Below, piece by piece: positions 1-11,327 of a stretch of DNA of 64,000 bases (its first letter is position 1; each line of letters opens with the position of its first letter). A program made the position numbers and the translations under genes. Source of the DNA: Pseudo-nitzschia pungens. Taxonomy: Eukaryota; Bacillariophyta; Bacillariophyceae; Bacillariales; Bacillariaceae. The stretch is taken from NCBI GenBank assembly GCA_037355855.1, contig CM074762.1, positions 3,162,001-3,226,000 of the forward strand, given 5' to 3'. The notes beneath the pieces were generated by a model. The model was given only the letters and a program-made list of their open reading frames with translations. It did no database searches and was not told the origin of the DNA.

Positions 1-2005
1 ATGGAATTCGAGTGTTGATAATAGTTTCTTTCCCGCAGACGAAGAAAGTTATATTTGAAGCAGGGTCAACGTAGCTCGTGCACATTCAAGTTCGCATAAT
101 AGCAAGAATCTTCAGACGCAGCAAGAGTATTTTTTCATGGGGGAAGGGAGTAGGAGTAGGTAACTTCAAGTTCGCACGTGTCTTCGGCCAGCATTGATGA
201 AGGCGGTCGAAACAACAATCTTTTGCACATGAAAGGAAGGAATGTTTCGTGCGTGTGCCAAACGTCCACGTGGGAAAGAGTTTGAGGAACAAAAAAGTAT
301 TTCTTTGCCCTTTCTAATGGCGAGGCAGTCTTGGGAGTAACACAAAGAATCGTCGTAATGACCTTTTTTCTTCAGTTTCAAGTCTGAGGTGACGGAAGGA
401 AAGTGTGAGTACCAGTACCAGTACCAGTTCGTAGAGTAGGGGAAGTATCTGAAACCGGGAAAAAACCTTGTTTCTGTAGTCACTCGATGCAGCTTTTCTG
501 AATGTATTCGAAGATAGCATTTAGGCTCTACTTTTACTCAAATCCATGCTTTCCTGACATTGATGATCAGTGCTCGCGATCATTAATGAATGACACGATT
601 GAAACGATGTCTCATCGACTGAAACCAATTTCAGAAAAGTTGTAACGTGCAGCATCGATCGACACTACCAGTAGTACTATGAGACTTGCTAAAAACATGG
701 CGAGAAGGTGAATTCACCGGCATTAAACAGACGCCATGCTGTCGACGAATAATGGTCAATGGATAGCTATTGTTTGTCACGCAAATTCCCACCGTACATC
801 ACTCTCCTGTCACTTTTAGTGCCATCTCTTTGTTGTTGCTCCATCAATTCTTACAATTTCTCTTCCGCCACAAATTTAATTTGTCAATAACAATAGCCGA
901 CTCTCGCAGAAGCCTAACCCTCTTGAACAAATGCAAACGAAATCTGTACGAGTACGAAAATGCAGTTTAGTTTGAGCCCAAGGTGCTATGTACTTTTTCG
1001 TTTTGTAGAGGCGTTGTCCGACACAGGAAACTCGCACGAAGTAATATTTTTCGTTCAATCTATTGTTTTTTTTACTGAAAATAATTTAAACATGGAAAGT
1101 GATCTTGTTTTTTTTTTGTTCAGAAAAAGAAATGAAGGATCAGATCTAAACTTACGGTAACTTACGTAACCTTACTACGTACTATTTCCGTCTGAAAATC
1201 ATCATGCAGTAAGTTTAGTTAAGGTCGTACTACCGATGATATTGACGATCGAACTATTTTCATTATTATTTCGTTCTTACTCGTAGTCGAGGAGCAAAAT
1301 TTTGAACGACGAACGAACTGTAATTACGACTAATCACGACTATTCTCGGATTTTTCTTGCACCCACTCGAAACGTACATAGAACGAAGCAATACGTAGGA
1401 GGTCAGTATTCGCGCATTCACAAGTGCGCAACACACGCCTTGTATTTCCACTCCACACGAAGAGACTCGACCCGATCAAAGAAGAACTCCACTAACGTAC
1501 TTATTGCTGAGTCACTCTGAGTCACAAAATATCATCGATTCTCATTCATGTTGCAGTCAAGCGTAAAAAGTAGTCATTCGCATTAGTCCTTCGTAACAAT
1601 AATGCACGCAATTGTACGAGAAGAGACATCACAATGACGGTGAAAAACAAAAGAGAGTACGTATCTTTCTGGAATAGATCGCTATCGTACGGTAGATACA
1701 AGTCCTCTGACAAGTACGTGCCCCTGCCATCTACTTGTAGTAACCTTACCGTATGATTTTTGTTGCGTGCTTACCATGATCGTTCAGAATGAATCGTCCA
1801 CCACCGCAGCTGATGGCCATCAGTACCACGATTCCAGTTCAGTCTCGTTCTGCAGAATTTTCGTTTAAGTTACTGATTCGTTCGGTACAGTACAGTAATG
1901 ATTTTGTTGATGACCTCAATACGCTTCCTCAAAATTTGGAAACCATCAGAGCTGAGTGTTGGTAGCATAAAAAGATAGTTGACGAAGTACACAAGAACAG
2001 CAACC
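1..2005. other. intergenic region, no gene recognised
   Basis: Only short ORFs without recognisable domains occur here. The stretch contains diatom-like short motifs (for example TTACGGTAACTTACGTAACC around 1152) and T-rich tracts. The last 200 bases must hold the promoter of the peroxiredoxin gene that starts at 2006, but no TATA box is convincing. Confidence 0.6.
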
Positions 2006-2615
2006 ATGAAGTTTGTTTCCGCTATTAGTCTCCCTTGCCTGCTTGGTCACGTCTACCTGACGCTTTTGCTCCTTCGGCTCCTGCCTACGAAGAGCACAGC
2101 ATTGAACCTCGCCATCGGAGAAGCCGCTCCCGACTTTTCCCTCGTCGACCAAAATGGGAAGACGGTGCAAGCGATCTTCCATCAAGAAGCCGCTTGTTGT
2201 GTATTTCTACCCAGCAGATTCCACTCCGGGCTGCACCAAGCAAGCCCAAGGCTTCAACGCACGTATTGAGGACTATCCGGAAGACGTACGGCGCCTGACG
2301 TTGTAGGTAATTTCGGGACAAGGTGTCGAATCTAAGCAAGAGTTTGCACAAAAGGAGGGTTTGACATTCTCTATCCTGGCTGACGAGGATGATGCTGTCC
2401 GTAAGGAGTTTGGCGTGCCCAAGGCTGGATTTGGTCTCTTCCCTGGCCGTGTGACTTATGTCTTGGACAAGACTGGAGAATGTGTCTTCGTCTACAACGA
2501 TCTTGTCGACGCCGAATCTCATATTGAAAAGGCAGTTGAGGCACTTGAAGAAATCAAGACCAGCGCTCCTTCTGGTGGAATTGGTGGATTCAAGATTCCA
2601 AGCTTTGGTCGATAA
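2006..2615 (+). CDS. peroxiredoxin, PrxQ/BCP (AhpC-TSA) type, frame-disrupted
   Basis: Thiol peroxidase of the AhpC/TSA family, which reduces hydroperoxides with thioredoxin-type donors. The ATG at 2006 opens a hydrophobic leader (LTLLLLRLL) typical of a secretory or plastid-bound protein, followed by [16 protein letters not shown]. The peroxidatic cysteine lies in [12 protein letters not shown] (about 2206-2240). The C-terminal half from [12 protein letters not shown] to the TAA at 2615 is open and family-like ([26 protein letters not shown]). The position five residues after the active cysteine is Gln (CTKQAQ), where two-cysteine PrxQ proteins have the resolving Cys. The frame changes four times between about 2165 and 2310; each change is one extra base (near 2168, 2277, 2296 and 2309), and no plausible intron repairs them. 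It is therefore a pseudogene or contains consensus errors. Family assignment is firm, function of this copy is not. Confidence 0.8.
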
Positions 2616-4205
2616 TCATGTTGCACTGATGGTCATCTGCTGTTCATGTATTGCTGAAAAAGTGCCAGTTGTACTGTGAGGCACAGAATAAGTCTGTGTC
2701 ACCTGATAGAGTAGATGAAGGAACAACATGTACCGACAGGGATAATTTTTGTAACCATTATGATTGATACATACATATTTTGTCGATACACTTCGGTAAC
2801 CTGTTTCATTGATTTGATTATTTGTCGTGGCAGATTTCGACCACATACGATACAACGAAGCGCAAACATGAGGTAACGCACAGCCTGTGATGTTTCCGAC
2901 GTTGACGACAACAGTTATTGTTGTAGTTATGTTCAGGATGTGAGCTTAAAGTCTCTGGATTACAAGAAGAAAACCCATTTCGAGCGGCCGATGCACGAAG
3001 AAAGTACGTAACTCTGTCTTCAGTCTAAGCTTCTGGTTCAATCTGTGTATCCATCTTAGATATTCCTTCACTAAATCGATACAAATATGAAACGTGAAGC
3101 ATACCAGTCAGAAGTCAGAAAATCGAAATGCACCTATTACTCCTCTGAATCCATTCCAACTTGCTTCGATGGAACAGCTGGTTTCCAACTATTGACCAAC
3201 TGAGAGCACAACCGGTCACATGAAACTGGTGACCCCTGCAAGTAACAAAAAAACACACGCTCACACATTATTCTTTGCATTACAAGAAGTACTATTATTA
3301 TTTTTTTTATATATTTATATTAATATATTCTGTATTGTATTGCATTTTGTAGCGAAGAATATTGCACCGAAATATCTAGATTCAGAAAGCTGCCATATTC
3401 ATGTTCCAGAGAGGATATTCACCAAGCTAACTGGCTATTGAAATAAATTCTTATTTTCTTTCATTTGAACCTCCTGCAGGACATTTCGAAATGTACTAGT
3501 CAATGTGTTATTTGCCTTGCTCACTTACTCACTGGTAAACTTACTGCAAGTATCGTAGAAGTAATGATTTGAGGTTTCTTCAGTTGTTGGACTCAAACTA
3601 GACGTAAATGGATGTTGCAAGCGCACAGCAACGTAGAATAAAATGGTGATCAGCATTGTTAATTTTTTGTTGATCATTTTCTTTTCACGTTCCCCTATCC
3701 ACAGATTATGAGCAGCGCTGTTGCACGTAAAGAAGAAGGCCCGATTTGTGCATACTGGCATGCCTATTTGTGTTATTTTATCTATTATAGCGTGAATGAT
3801 TGTAACAAGCCCTTGGTAGTGTACCGGTAGCGTATTTTTGCTCCGATTTCTTTTTGAACTGACCCAAAAGCTTCCAAAAACAGCTACGACCGAAAAGAAA
3901 TGAAAATTTGTGTCATTGAATCTTTTTCTCCACTCGGAGTCAAATCATTTCGAAATGATTCCAAAAATCTTTGAAATTTTGCTTCGATTCTCTTGCTTTA
4001 TTCATCGCCAAGGCTCCCGATGAAAACTGCAACAAGGTTCATATAATTCTCCGGATATCTCTATAATAATTTACAACAACATCAGAAATCGAAGCGATCG
4101 TTTCAATTTTTGGATTCTCGTCTCCTCAACCAGAAAGGATAGTATAGGATAGGACAGGAAAGCACACGACAAAACTGTGTTATTTTCCAAACAGATTGGG
4201 CTCAA
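2616..4205. other. intergenic region, no gene recognised
   Basis: This gap lies between the 3' ends of the convergent peroxiredoxin and ARF-GAP genes. It is AT-rich with short ORFs only (for example around 3220-3441 and 3525-3761) that show no domain or codon bias. No RNA gene or repeat was recognised. Confidence 0.55.
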
Positions 4206-4867
4206 CTATACCCCACCGGATAACTTTTTACCCTTGCCTTGGCGTCGCTTGTTCCGAAAGGTCATACCGACCGTGGCAATTGCACCAACGGCAACAGCTC
4301 CCAAGCCAACCAACACGTTTTTCCGATTATCCTTCTCTTCCAAATCAGACGGATGCGGGCTGCTCCCAAAACCTTCCATGATCTTGACCGGCGGAGAACC
4401 GACAGCACCACCGTGAATCGCGTCGTAGCTTTTTTTGTCGTCGTCTTTCTTCTGCGGCTCTGGCAATTCCGTAGGCTCTGGTTTGCCTTCCACTCTCGCC
4501 TTGATGACCTGTTGATACAATTGTCCTGCGGGTGAGTCATATTTCCGTTGGATGGGTGCCGTCTCACCAGGTTAAACTCGGAGCCATATTGATTCCCCAT
4601 TTGGATAAGAAGGCCTTGCAGGCTTCGTTGCCTCCTCCAGCGGTCATTGTGGCAATTTGTTCCGGACTCCACGAATCCATCTTTACACTTCTGACGAAAG
4701 AAACATGGGTTCCCAAGCTTCTGTGTATTCCGCTAGCACTCTAAGCATATGAAGATGCCAAGTTTCACCGAGGCCCATACAGGGTTCTTTCGATCGCAGT
4801 CGATACACCGATCGTTTCCAGGTAGTGCCCGGAGAGCGGCGGCGTCTTTTGGGTCCATACAAGTCAT
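4206..4867 (-). CDS. ARF-GAP domain protein with C-terminal membrane anchor, frame-disrupted
   Basis: GTPase-activating protein for ARF small GTPases, which act in vesicle budding. Reading from the ATG at 4867, a C4 zinc finger is clear: CIDC, sixteen residues, then CLEC, the standard ARF-GAP spacing. The invariant continuation [16 protein letters not shown], including the arginine finger in IHR, follows one base out of frame (TGC TAG C, near 4720), and [13 protein letters not shown] lies further on. A second one-base shift near 4568 (TGG TGA G) leads into the last 104-residue frame. That part ends in a hydrophobic helix ([18 protein letters not shown]) and a basic tail, so the protein (about 218 residues) looks tail-anchored, perhaps at ER or Golgi. 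Both breaks are +1 and fall exactly at stop codons. The stop is TAG at 4206-4208. Confidence 0.82.
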
Positions 4868-6735
4868 GTTTGACTTCTATGTTTCGTTCAAACTCAGTTC
4901 AATTTAAGTCGGTTAAAGATCCAGTACAATTGGCAGTCTACACGTTGACACAGTCGTTGTTGGGTCGCTGAAATGATAGTCTGAGCCTAGTGACGGCATG
5001 ACTAAATTTTAATTCTCAAAAATGGTTGCGACGAGAGTTCATAATATGTGAAAGAAGCCGGCGAAAAACGATGACACCCGCCAAAATTGGAGAAACAGAA
5101 AGGAAAACTCGTAGGTGCGCCGTAATCACCGGTAGAATACAGGGGTCATAATTGTAATACGCATTCGAACGACGACTATAGCAGCAAATTATTAATCGCC
5201 GGAATAACCTGTTAGGCCTCTCTTAGATTGAGCTATTTTTCATTTTTCACCAAAAAACGAAGGTAGGGAGATTATTGAGGGCAATAACGTGAAGACATTT
5301 AAGCTGAAATAATTTCTGAACAACAAAGAACTAAGATTGAGGTGCATAATTTCTTGTAATAACTTCACTGTTTTTGGCAGTGCCCAGGTCAAACATTGAA
5401 TTAAGCTGCATATTATGTTGCAGAGGAGCAACAAGTAAGATCTTATTCAAAATACTGCTGCATTTCAATTGATGTAGTTTTGTGAGTACTAACTTCATGA
5501 TGTTTTGGTAAATGTGCTCCTCTATTTTGATCTCTGATTGACACTAGTAGTCATGAGAACCAAGCACCTTGGTGCTCATCTCAAGCAATCTATCATCAAA
5601 ATTCCTGGAAGCGTATCCACCCAAAGAATTTTGTCTTCAAATCCTTATCACAATTTAGATTAGTTTCCATGGCTACAATAAAACTTCAACCAAGAACATC
5701 TTGCATTTGAAGATCAAAATAACAACTTTTGAATATCGTCAATTGTTGAGAGAAGTTGCACAATAGGATCAGCTAGATTGTATTGTTGTTTGTTCTTTCC
5801 AATTTCACTCTTTATGAGAGAACAGTTCGTAAGATTACCATAAGGCTACGTATGGATAGCGTTAGTAGTTCGTAACCTTACTCTTACTATCTGGGAAATT
5901 TTGCTTTTCTGATGGGTCGATCAAGTCGAACCCCTCGAATCAATTCGATCCGTTCTTAAAAATAAGAAGTATCGATCACATCCGACTTCGACCAATCACA
6001 AAATCTCTTGAGAGAGATGCTTCAGATTTTGAGCTTCGGTCTCGAGAAGTGTTCATGTGTGAAACCAAAGTAAAACCTTACTCGTATGATAGGCGAACCT
6101 TTTGACGTCACGCGCTGACGCACTGAGTGTGGATGCCGCCGATGGAAATGAGATTTCCTATGTCTCGTACGACCTTGACCACGCACGATCCTTCCATGTT
6201 GAAGGCAAATCGAGAAGACGTGAATAAAAAATGACTCATAGTACGTGGTTTTCTCGTTACCAGCTGGTATCACATCATTCTCCTTTTCTTGGGTAAAAAC
6301 GCGACTCTCTCCTCTACTCTCCACACGTGTAATGTCGACGAGTCAAGCGGCCAACCAATCCATCATCAACACAAACAATCTGCTCATCTGGTTTTCATGC
6401 ATGTCGTCAATTCCAACGATCTAGCTATCGGCCCTTCAATATTCTTTCAAAGAAAGAAACAAGCATAACAGCGCATCGGGCACGAGTTTTCTTTTCATTT
6501 ACTCTCAATATTACGAGTATCCCACTTCCGATATCCGTTTTCTTTTCGGTCAATTTCGCGCTAACCCATTGCCGCCCACAAGTAGCATCAGCAGTTGCTC
6601 AAAAGCCTGGAATCTGGAAGTAACTCCTTCTTCTGAAAACACAACAATACACTAGGAAAGACTCTGCTTCATCTCACCGGCATACGAAACAGTCTGTCCT
6701 CAAGAAAATCGTCAATTTTATTGTTTGCTTTCAGA
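4868..6735. other. intergenic region between divergent genes
   Basis: It separates the ARF-GAP start (minus) from the desaturase start (plus), so it should hold both promoters. Short ORFs only. Motifs such as CGTAACCTTACTCTTAC (about 5872) and AAACCTTACTCGTA (about 6072) belong to the interspersed TAAGGTTAC class seen across the window. No core promoter element is certain. Confidence 0.55.
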
Positions 6736-8621
6736 ATGAAAATTTCAAACAGCAACAAGATTCCAGCAGCCGCTCTGGCGTTATTGCCAGCAGCAACTGC
6801 GTTTGTGATGCCAAACACCGGGCGAATGACCAATGTGCCGGTTCTATCATCGGGATCTTTGATTTCTCCAACATCCCTGATTGCCTCCACTTTGGAGAAC
6901 CCAACCATAGCTGTGGGTGAGGACTCACGGGATTCGCTTGTCGGGGAGGCAAAGCCCCGAACCTCTTTGGATGTTCGTATACATGGGGAGTGGTACGATC
7001 TCACAGGTAGGTGACAACCATTGCCACGAGATAGAAACATCATACAGAGAGGAAGATCCCATGCATTTAAAGACATCGGGAAAGGTTGCATTCCGGTTGA
7101 CAGAGATAAGGTCATGAAGTACTTTCATTTTTGTTCATTGCCGTCAGCCGGTAAACAAACTCTATGGATGGCAATTCTATGTCTGCGTTGAACTCTCCAC
7201 TCAACAATTTGCACAGCAATTTAACGTCGCTAACCTTCTTTTTGTAAACTGCATCTCCTTTTCCGTCACAATAGGCTGGAGAAAGGCCCACCCAGCTGGA
7301 GAACACTGGATCGACTGGTATGATGGTCGAGACGCGACGGAGGTAATGGATGGTTTTCACTCTGATAAAGGTCGTATGATGGTTCAGCGATTGCCAAAGA
7401 GTAAACCAGAGGATTCGCGACGTTTTGGAAGCCAATGCAGTGCCGGACAGTGACACTCAGATTGCCTTCCGCAAGCTTCGCGACGAGCTTGAAAGAGATG
7501 GCTGGTGGAAGCGCAATCCCGTGCACGAATACAAATTGTTGGGCATTTGGGGTTCGCTTGTGGCGGTTGGTGCGATTGTCGCCAGAACAAATCCCATTGT
7601 GTCGACTGTGCTGCTCGCCCTGTCAATGACGGCCGCTGGTTGGCTCGGACATGACTACATTCATGGAGTGGATCCCTTTGCGAATAAGCTGCGAAACTTC
7701 GCTGCGCTGGCAGCTGGTTTGCTTCCAGTTTGGTGGTCTGATAAGCACAACAAACACCACGCACTAAGTGAGTACACGCAGACGATTTCTGAGTCGATAG
7801 ATAATGTCCTGAATTGCGAAAAAATTGTAACAGCAGACGAACATTGTTATTGGTGCTTCTAACACATGTTGTTAATTATCATAGCGAACGAGCAGGGAGT
7901 TGACGAGGACATCGCCACTGATCCATTCTTGTTTCAATGGGCACCTTCTCCCGAAAATGACCACCCGCTCCGAAAGATCCAACACCTGATCTTTTATATT
8001 CCCTTCAGTTTTTTGTTTGCTCTATGGAGAGTTGACTCCGTGAAAGTGGCAATTTCCAGTGTGAGACAGAAACGTCCCGGATCTAAGCCTGGGCTTTACT
8101 CGCTAATCTTTCACTACGCCTGGTTGTGGACTCTTTTCCCAGTAAACGTGTGGTTGCCTGCCATCTTCATGTCCGGTTTGCTCAGCGCCTTGATTGTCAC
8201 CCCTACGCACCAATCGGAAGAAATGTTCTCCGAATATCAACCTGACTGGGTGACAGCCCAATTCCAATCCACTCGTAACGCCGTGGCCACAAACCCCTTT
8301 TCGGAATGGCTTTGGGGAGGCATGCAATATCAACTCGAGCATCACTTGTTCCCATCCATGCCACGCATGAATTACCCCAAGCTTCGCCCGATTTTGCAAA
8401 AGTTTGCCAAAGAAAACAATGTGCCCGGTGGATACCGTGAGTCGGGAGAGTTTGAGATTCTCAAAATGAACTGGGATTTGTATCGACGAGTTGCGAAAGC
8501 TGATCCTGTCCCCGGAGCCCCATCGTCCAGAGGAAAGATCGGTCAGCAGGGAGGCATTCTTGATTCAGCAAATAGCCCTGCTGCAGCTTTGGCGCGATCT
8601 TCTCAGACTGCGTCTCCTTAA
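6736..8621 (+). CDS. plastid-type front-end fatty acid desaturase (cytochrome b5-like N-terminus)
   Basis: Membrane desaturase that places a cis double bond between an existing bond and the carboxyl end of a fatty acyl chain (delta-5/delta-6 class). Exons are 6736-7006, 7275-7767 and 7885-8621; both introns are GT-AG. The leader ALALLPAATAFVMP has a signal peptide and an A/F cleavage site, the pattern for diatom plastid import. A degenerate cytochrome b5 domain follows, with HPAGEHW where HPGG is usual. The three histidine boxes are HDYIHG, HNKHH and QLEHH; the Gln in the third is the hallmark of front-end enzymes. The frame breaks once in exon 2 by one extra base around 7405-7425, between QRLPKSKPE and VLEANAVPDSDTQ. 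Substrate and exact regioselectivity cannot be read from sequence. The C-terminal tail is low-complexity and Ala/Ser-rich. Confidence 0.85.
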
Positions 8622-10459
8622 GGAATGAAACGAGAGAGAATGCGAAGATGTGAATGGATGGCATGTCTGCTTTCAACCTCTCAACGACCATCCTCAAATC
8701 TGCCTGCCAGTAGATAATAAGGATAGCTATGCACGCAACTCCACAAAAGAACGGAGGATGACCTCTGTGGCTCACCCGAAACCAATGGTGAATGACCTAT
8801 TGACTTGTATATGGATCGGCCCGATATCCTCAGCATGAATGCACAGCCTGGCATTTGTTTGGCATATGGTTTCCCAGCCAGATTTCTGAAATACGAATCA
8901 TCTAAACCACCATGTATAATAATAAATACAACGCTATATCATTTTGAAGAATATCACAGCTCCTTCGAGACTAGTACGATAAATACTGAAAACTCAAAAG
9001 TCAAAGAACGTCCTGATAGACAACGCTATTGTATTGCGTCTTCATTTCCTACACGTAAGATTTACTCAAGTCTGAACATTTTGCACCTCAGATTCAGGTT
9101 TGTTTATTCGTTACTCTCTTCGTGACGGCAGGTGCAAGAGATTCACACCATTCAGAATTCGTTCGATTCATGAAAATTTCATTGTGCTGCTTGACAGAAA
9201 GAACGAAAAATATTTTTGTATCGATTGTGAGGGTTAGGGTGAACAACCTCACTCTCCAGTGTAAACACGTCTTCGTGCGCACGATAGGGATCACAGGCCT
9301 TTTGAAGTTTGTCTATTTGTATTTCACAGATTCAGTTTCAAAACAAAGATGTTTAGTTGTCTAGTCATTGTTACTGAATTAGTTTTGTGACAATAACACA
9401 GCTCATAATCCTCATTATCATGCCCTCTCAAATTCTTTGTCCTCTTCTCGGAGGAAACTTCTTTTGTCAAATATAATATCAGCAAATCTTCTCGACTTAT
9501 TTCTTCTTCCCATCGTCTACTAAAATGCTGCTGCACAGCAGTTTTGAAAATGAACTCACTCAAAAAAACATCCAGCTCAATTGGCTGGTGCAATTGTACA
9601 CTATCAGTTCAAGCATCCCAATGGGGACTTACAACAAGAAGGTACTACTACTACTACTACTACTAGTGTCTGATTGTCATTTGGGACCTCCTTCTGCTGA
9701 ACATGGCAACATCTCTTCATTCCCTATCAACATCAGGAGACGTATTGAATGTATCAGATGCTCATCATGAAAGAACAAGACCCCCCAGTGTTTTGTTGAA
9801 ACCGTAGATGAACTTCCAGATCCGAAAGAATGCCTAAGAGTGCCACTTCTTGTTTGTAGTAAACAGCACCGAGGTAACACACCACAAAATCATACATTTT
9901 GACGGACGAACTTATTCTAGTAGTAGTACTGATGGTTCTGGTGCTGGTATTAGTGAAATCGAAACCAAGTACTAGTACGTGTACTAGAGAGACGGCGGTG
10001 CTGTTATTTTTTTTCTCGTGCACCACAGTAAGGTTTACTGTCTGTCAAATTAGAAGCTTGGTAACGTTGTGAGAATCTCCCTAATCACATCGGCTCTGAG
10101 TACGAGGAATGCACAAGAAGGGGAAGAAAAAGAACCAAGATTTGGACCAGAAGATCATGAGAGCAAACAGATGAGGAGAAGCGAGGAATGTACGGTAAGA
10201 TCTTATGTCATGCGCATTGCAAAGTATTTTTTGACGACGAGAAGACGAATCATACCGGTAGATGTTGATCCCATCGACACGGCACGATTGAAATTGAAAA
10301 AAATGGCAGTTGTGTTTCTGTAATTTCTGATTGATGAGAATCTTTTCCAAATACTCGTCTCAAACAGAGTAATTCGGAAAGTTTTTTTGAGAAGCACTTG
10401 ATCGATTCATTTTATGCAATAATCACAGAAAACCATTCATTTCGCAGCTCTCATCGATC
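8622..10459. other. intergenic region with a CTA microsatellite
   Basis: Only short ORFs without domains. A (CTA)n tract lies at about 9643-9665, and CTAGTAGTAGTACTGATGG-like sequence follows near 9915. The interval between the co-oriented desaturase and O-methyltransferase genes presumably contains a terminator and the promoter of the latter. Confidence 0.55.
9643..9665. repeat. (CTA)n microsatellite
   Basis: About eight consecutive TAC/CTA triplets in intergenic DNA. Confidence 0.9.
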
Positions 10460-11212
10460 ATGGGGAGTCAGGGCTCAAAGGCAGTCCCAACTGCGACAGG
10501 AGGCAGCGGTGCTGCTAAATTCCATAAATCGATCTTTCTCGATCCTAAGGTTTACCAGTACAGCATGAAATATGGATTCCGGGAGTCTCGAATCGCCGAG
10601 AAATTGCGTGTTGTAACGGATCGTCACAAATTGTCTGTTATGATGGGGCATCCCAGCGAAGCCGCCTTGTTTTCTCTGTTGTTGCAAGCGATGAATGCGA
10701 GACGGGTAATCGAAGTTGGTGTTTTCACGGGATACACCACCCTGGTCATGGCACAGGCCCTAAAAGAAAGTGCCGGGGGAGAAGATGGAACAGCAAAACT
10801 TGTAGCACTCGACGTTTCCAATGAGTACGTCGCTATCGGGAAAGATTACTGGAAAGAAGCTGGAGTGGAAAATATTATCGATCTCCGCATCGGCCCGGCC
10901 AAAGAATCCATGCAGCAAATGATTGATCAAGACGGAGAAGCAGGCACGTATGACTTTTGCTTCATCGATGCCGATAAACCCAACTACAGCGACTACTACG
11001 AATTATGCTTGAAGCTCCTCCGAACTGATGGAATCATCGCGATCGACAATGTGTTATGGTCTGGCATGGTAGCGGACGATAAGATAGACGATGAAAATAC
11101 TGTTGCATTGCGAAACATTTCTCGGCGAGTGCAAGAAGATCATCGCGTGGAGCACGTATTGCTTCCTTTTGCGGACGGTGTGACGCTCGTTCGGAAGAAA
11201 AAAGAAGAATAG
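10460..11212 (+). CDS. SAM-dependent O-methyltransferase, family 3 (caffeoyl-CoA OMT-like)
   Basis: Single-exon 250-residue enzyme that transfers a methyl group from S-adenosylmethionine to a hydroxyl, usually of a catechol-type substrate, with a divalent metal. The AdoMet-binding motif I is VIEVGVFTGYTTLVMAQAL (residues about 79-97). An acidic residue binding the ribose follows in LVALDVSN, and the metal-binding/substrate motif is FCFIDADKPNYSDYYE (about 168-183). IAIDNVLWSGMV and the C-terminal PFADGVTLVRKK also match the family, and the length is normal. No signal peptide is evident, so it is probably cytosolic; the start MGSQGSK could be N-myristoylated (Gly2), which is inference. The physiological substrate is unknown. 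Confidence 0.92.
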   Translation: MGSQGSKAVPTATGGSGAAKFHKSIFLDPKVYQYSMKYGFRESRIAEKLRVVTDRHKLSVMMGHPSEAALFSLLLQAMNARRVIEVGVFTGYTTLVMAQALKESAGGEDGTAKLVALDVSNEYVAIGKDYWKEAGVENIIDLRIGPAKESMQQMIDQDGEAGTYDFCFIDADKPNYSDYYELCLKLLRTDGIIAIDNVLWSGMVADDKIDDENTVALRNISRRVQEDHRVEHVLLPFADGVTLVRKKKEE

Positions 11213-11327
11213 ATTGTTCGCAGAGGTTCGGAAGACAGGTCTGATTTCTAGCGGTACAAGAAAGACGTGTCACTTTTAGTTGTATTAGTCTACAGAGAAC
11301 AAAAAATTAAGAGGAAATTTGACACAA

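Noticed and set aside
7401..7440. Mini-intron repairing the desaturase frame
   Set aside because: About 39 bases is shorter than the other introns here (76-268) and it would remove residues that look conserved; kept only as an alternative.
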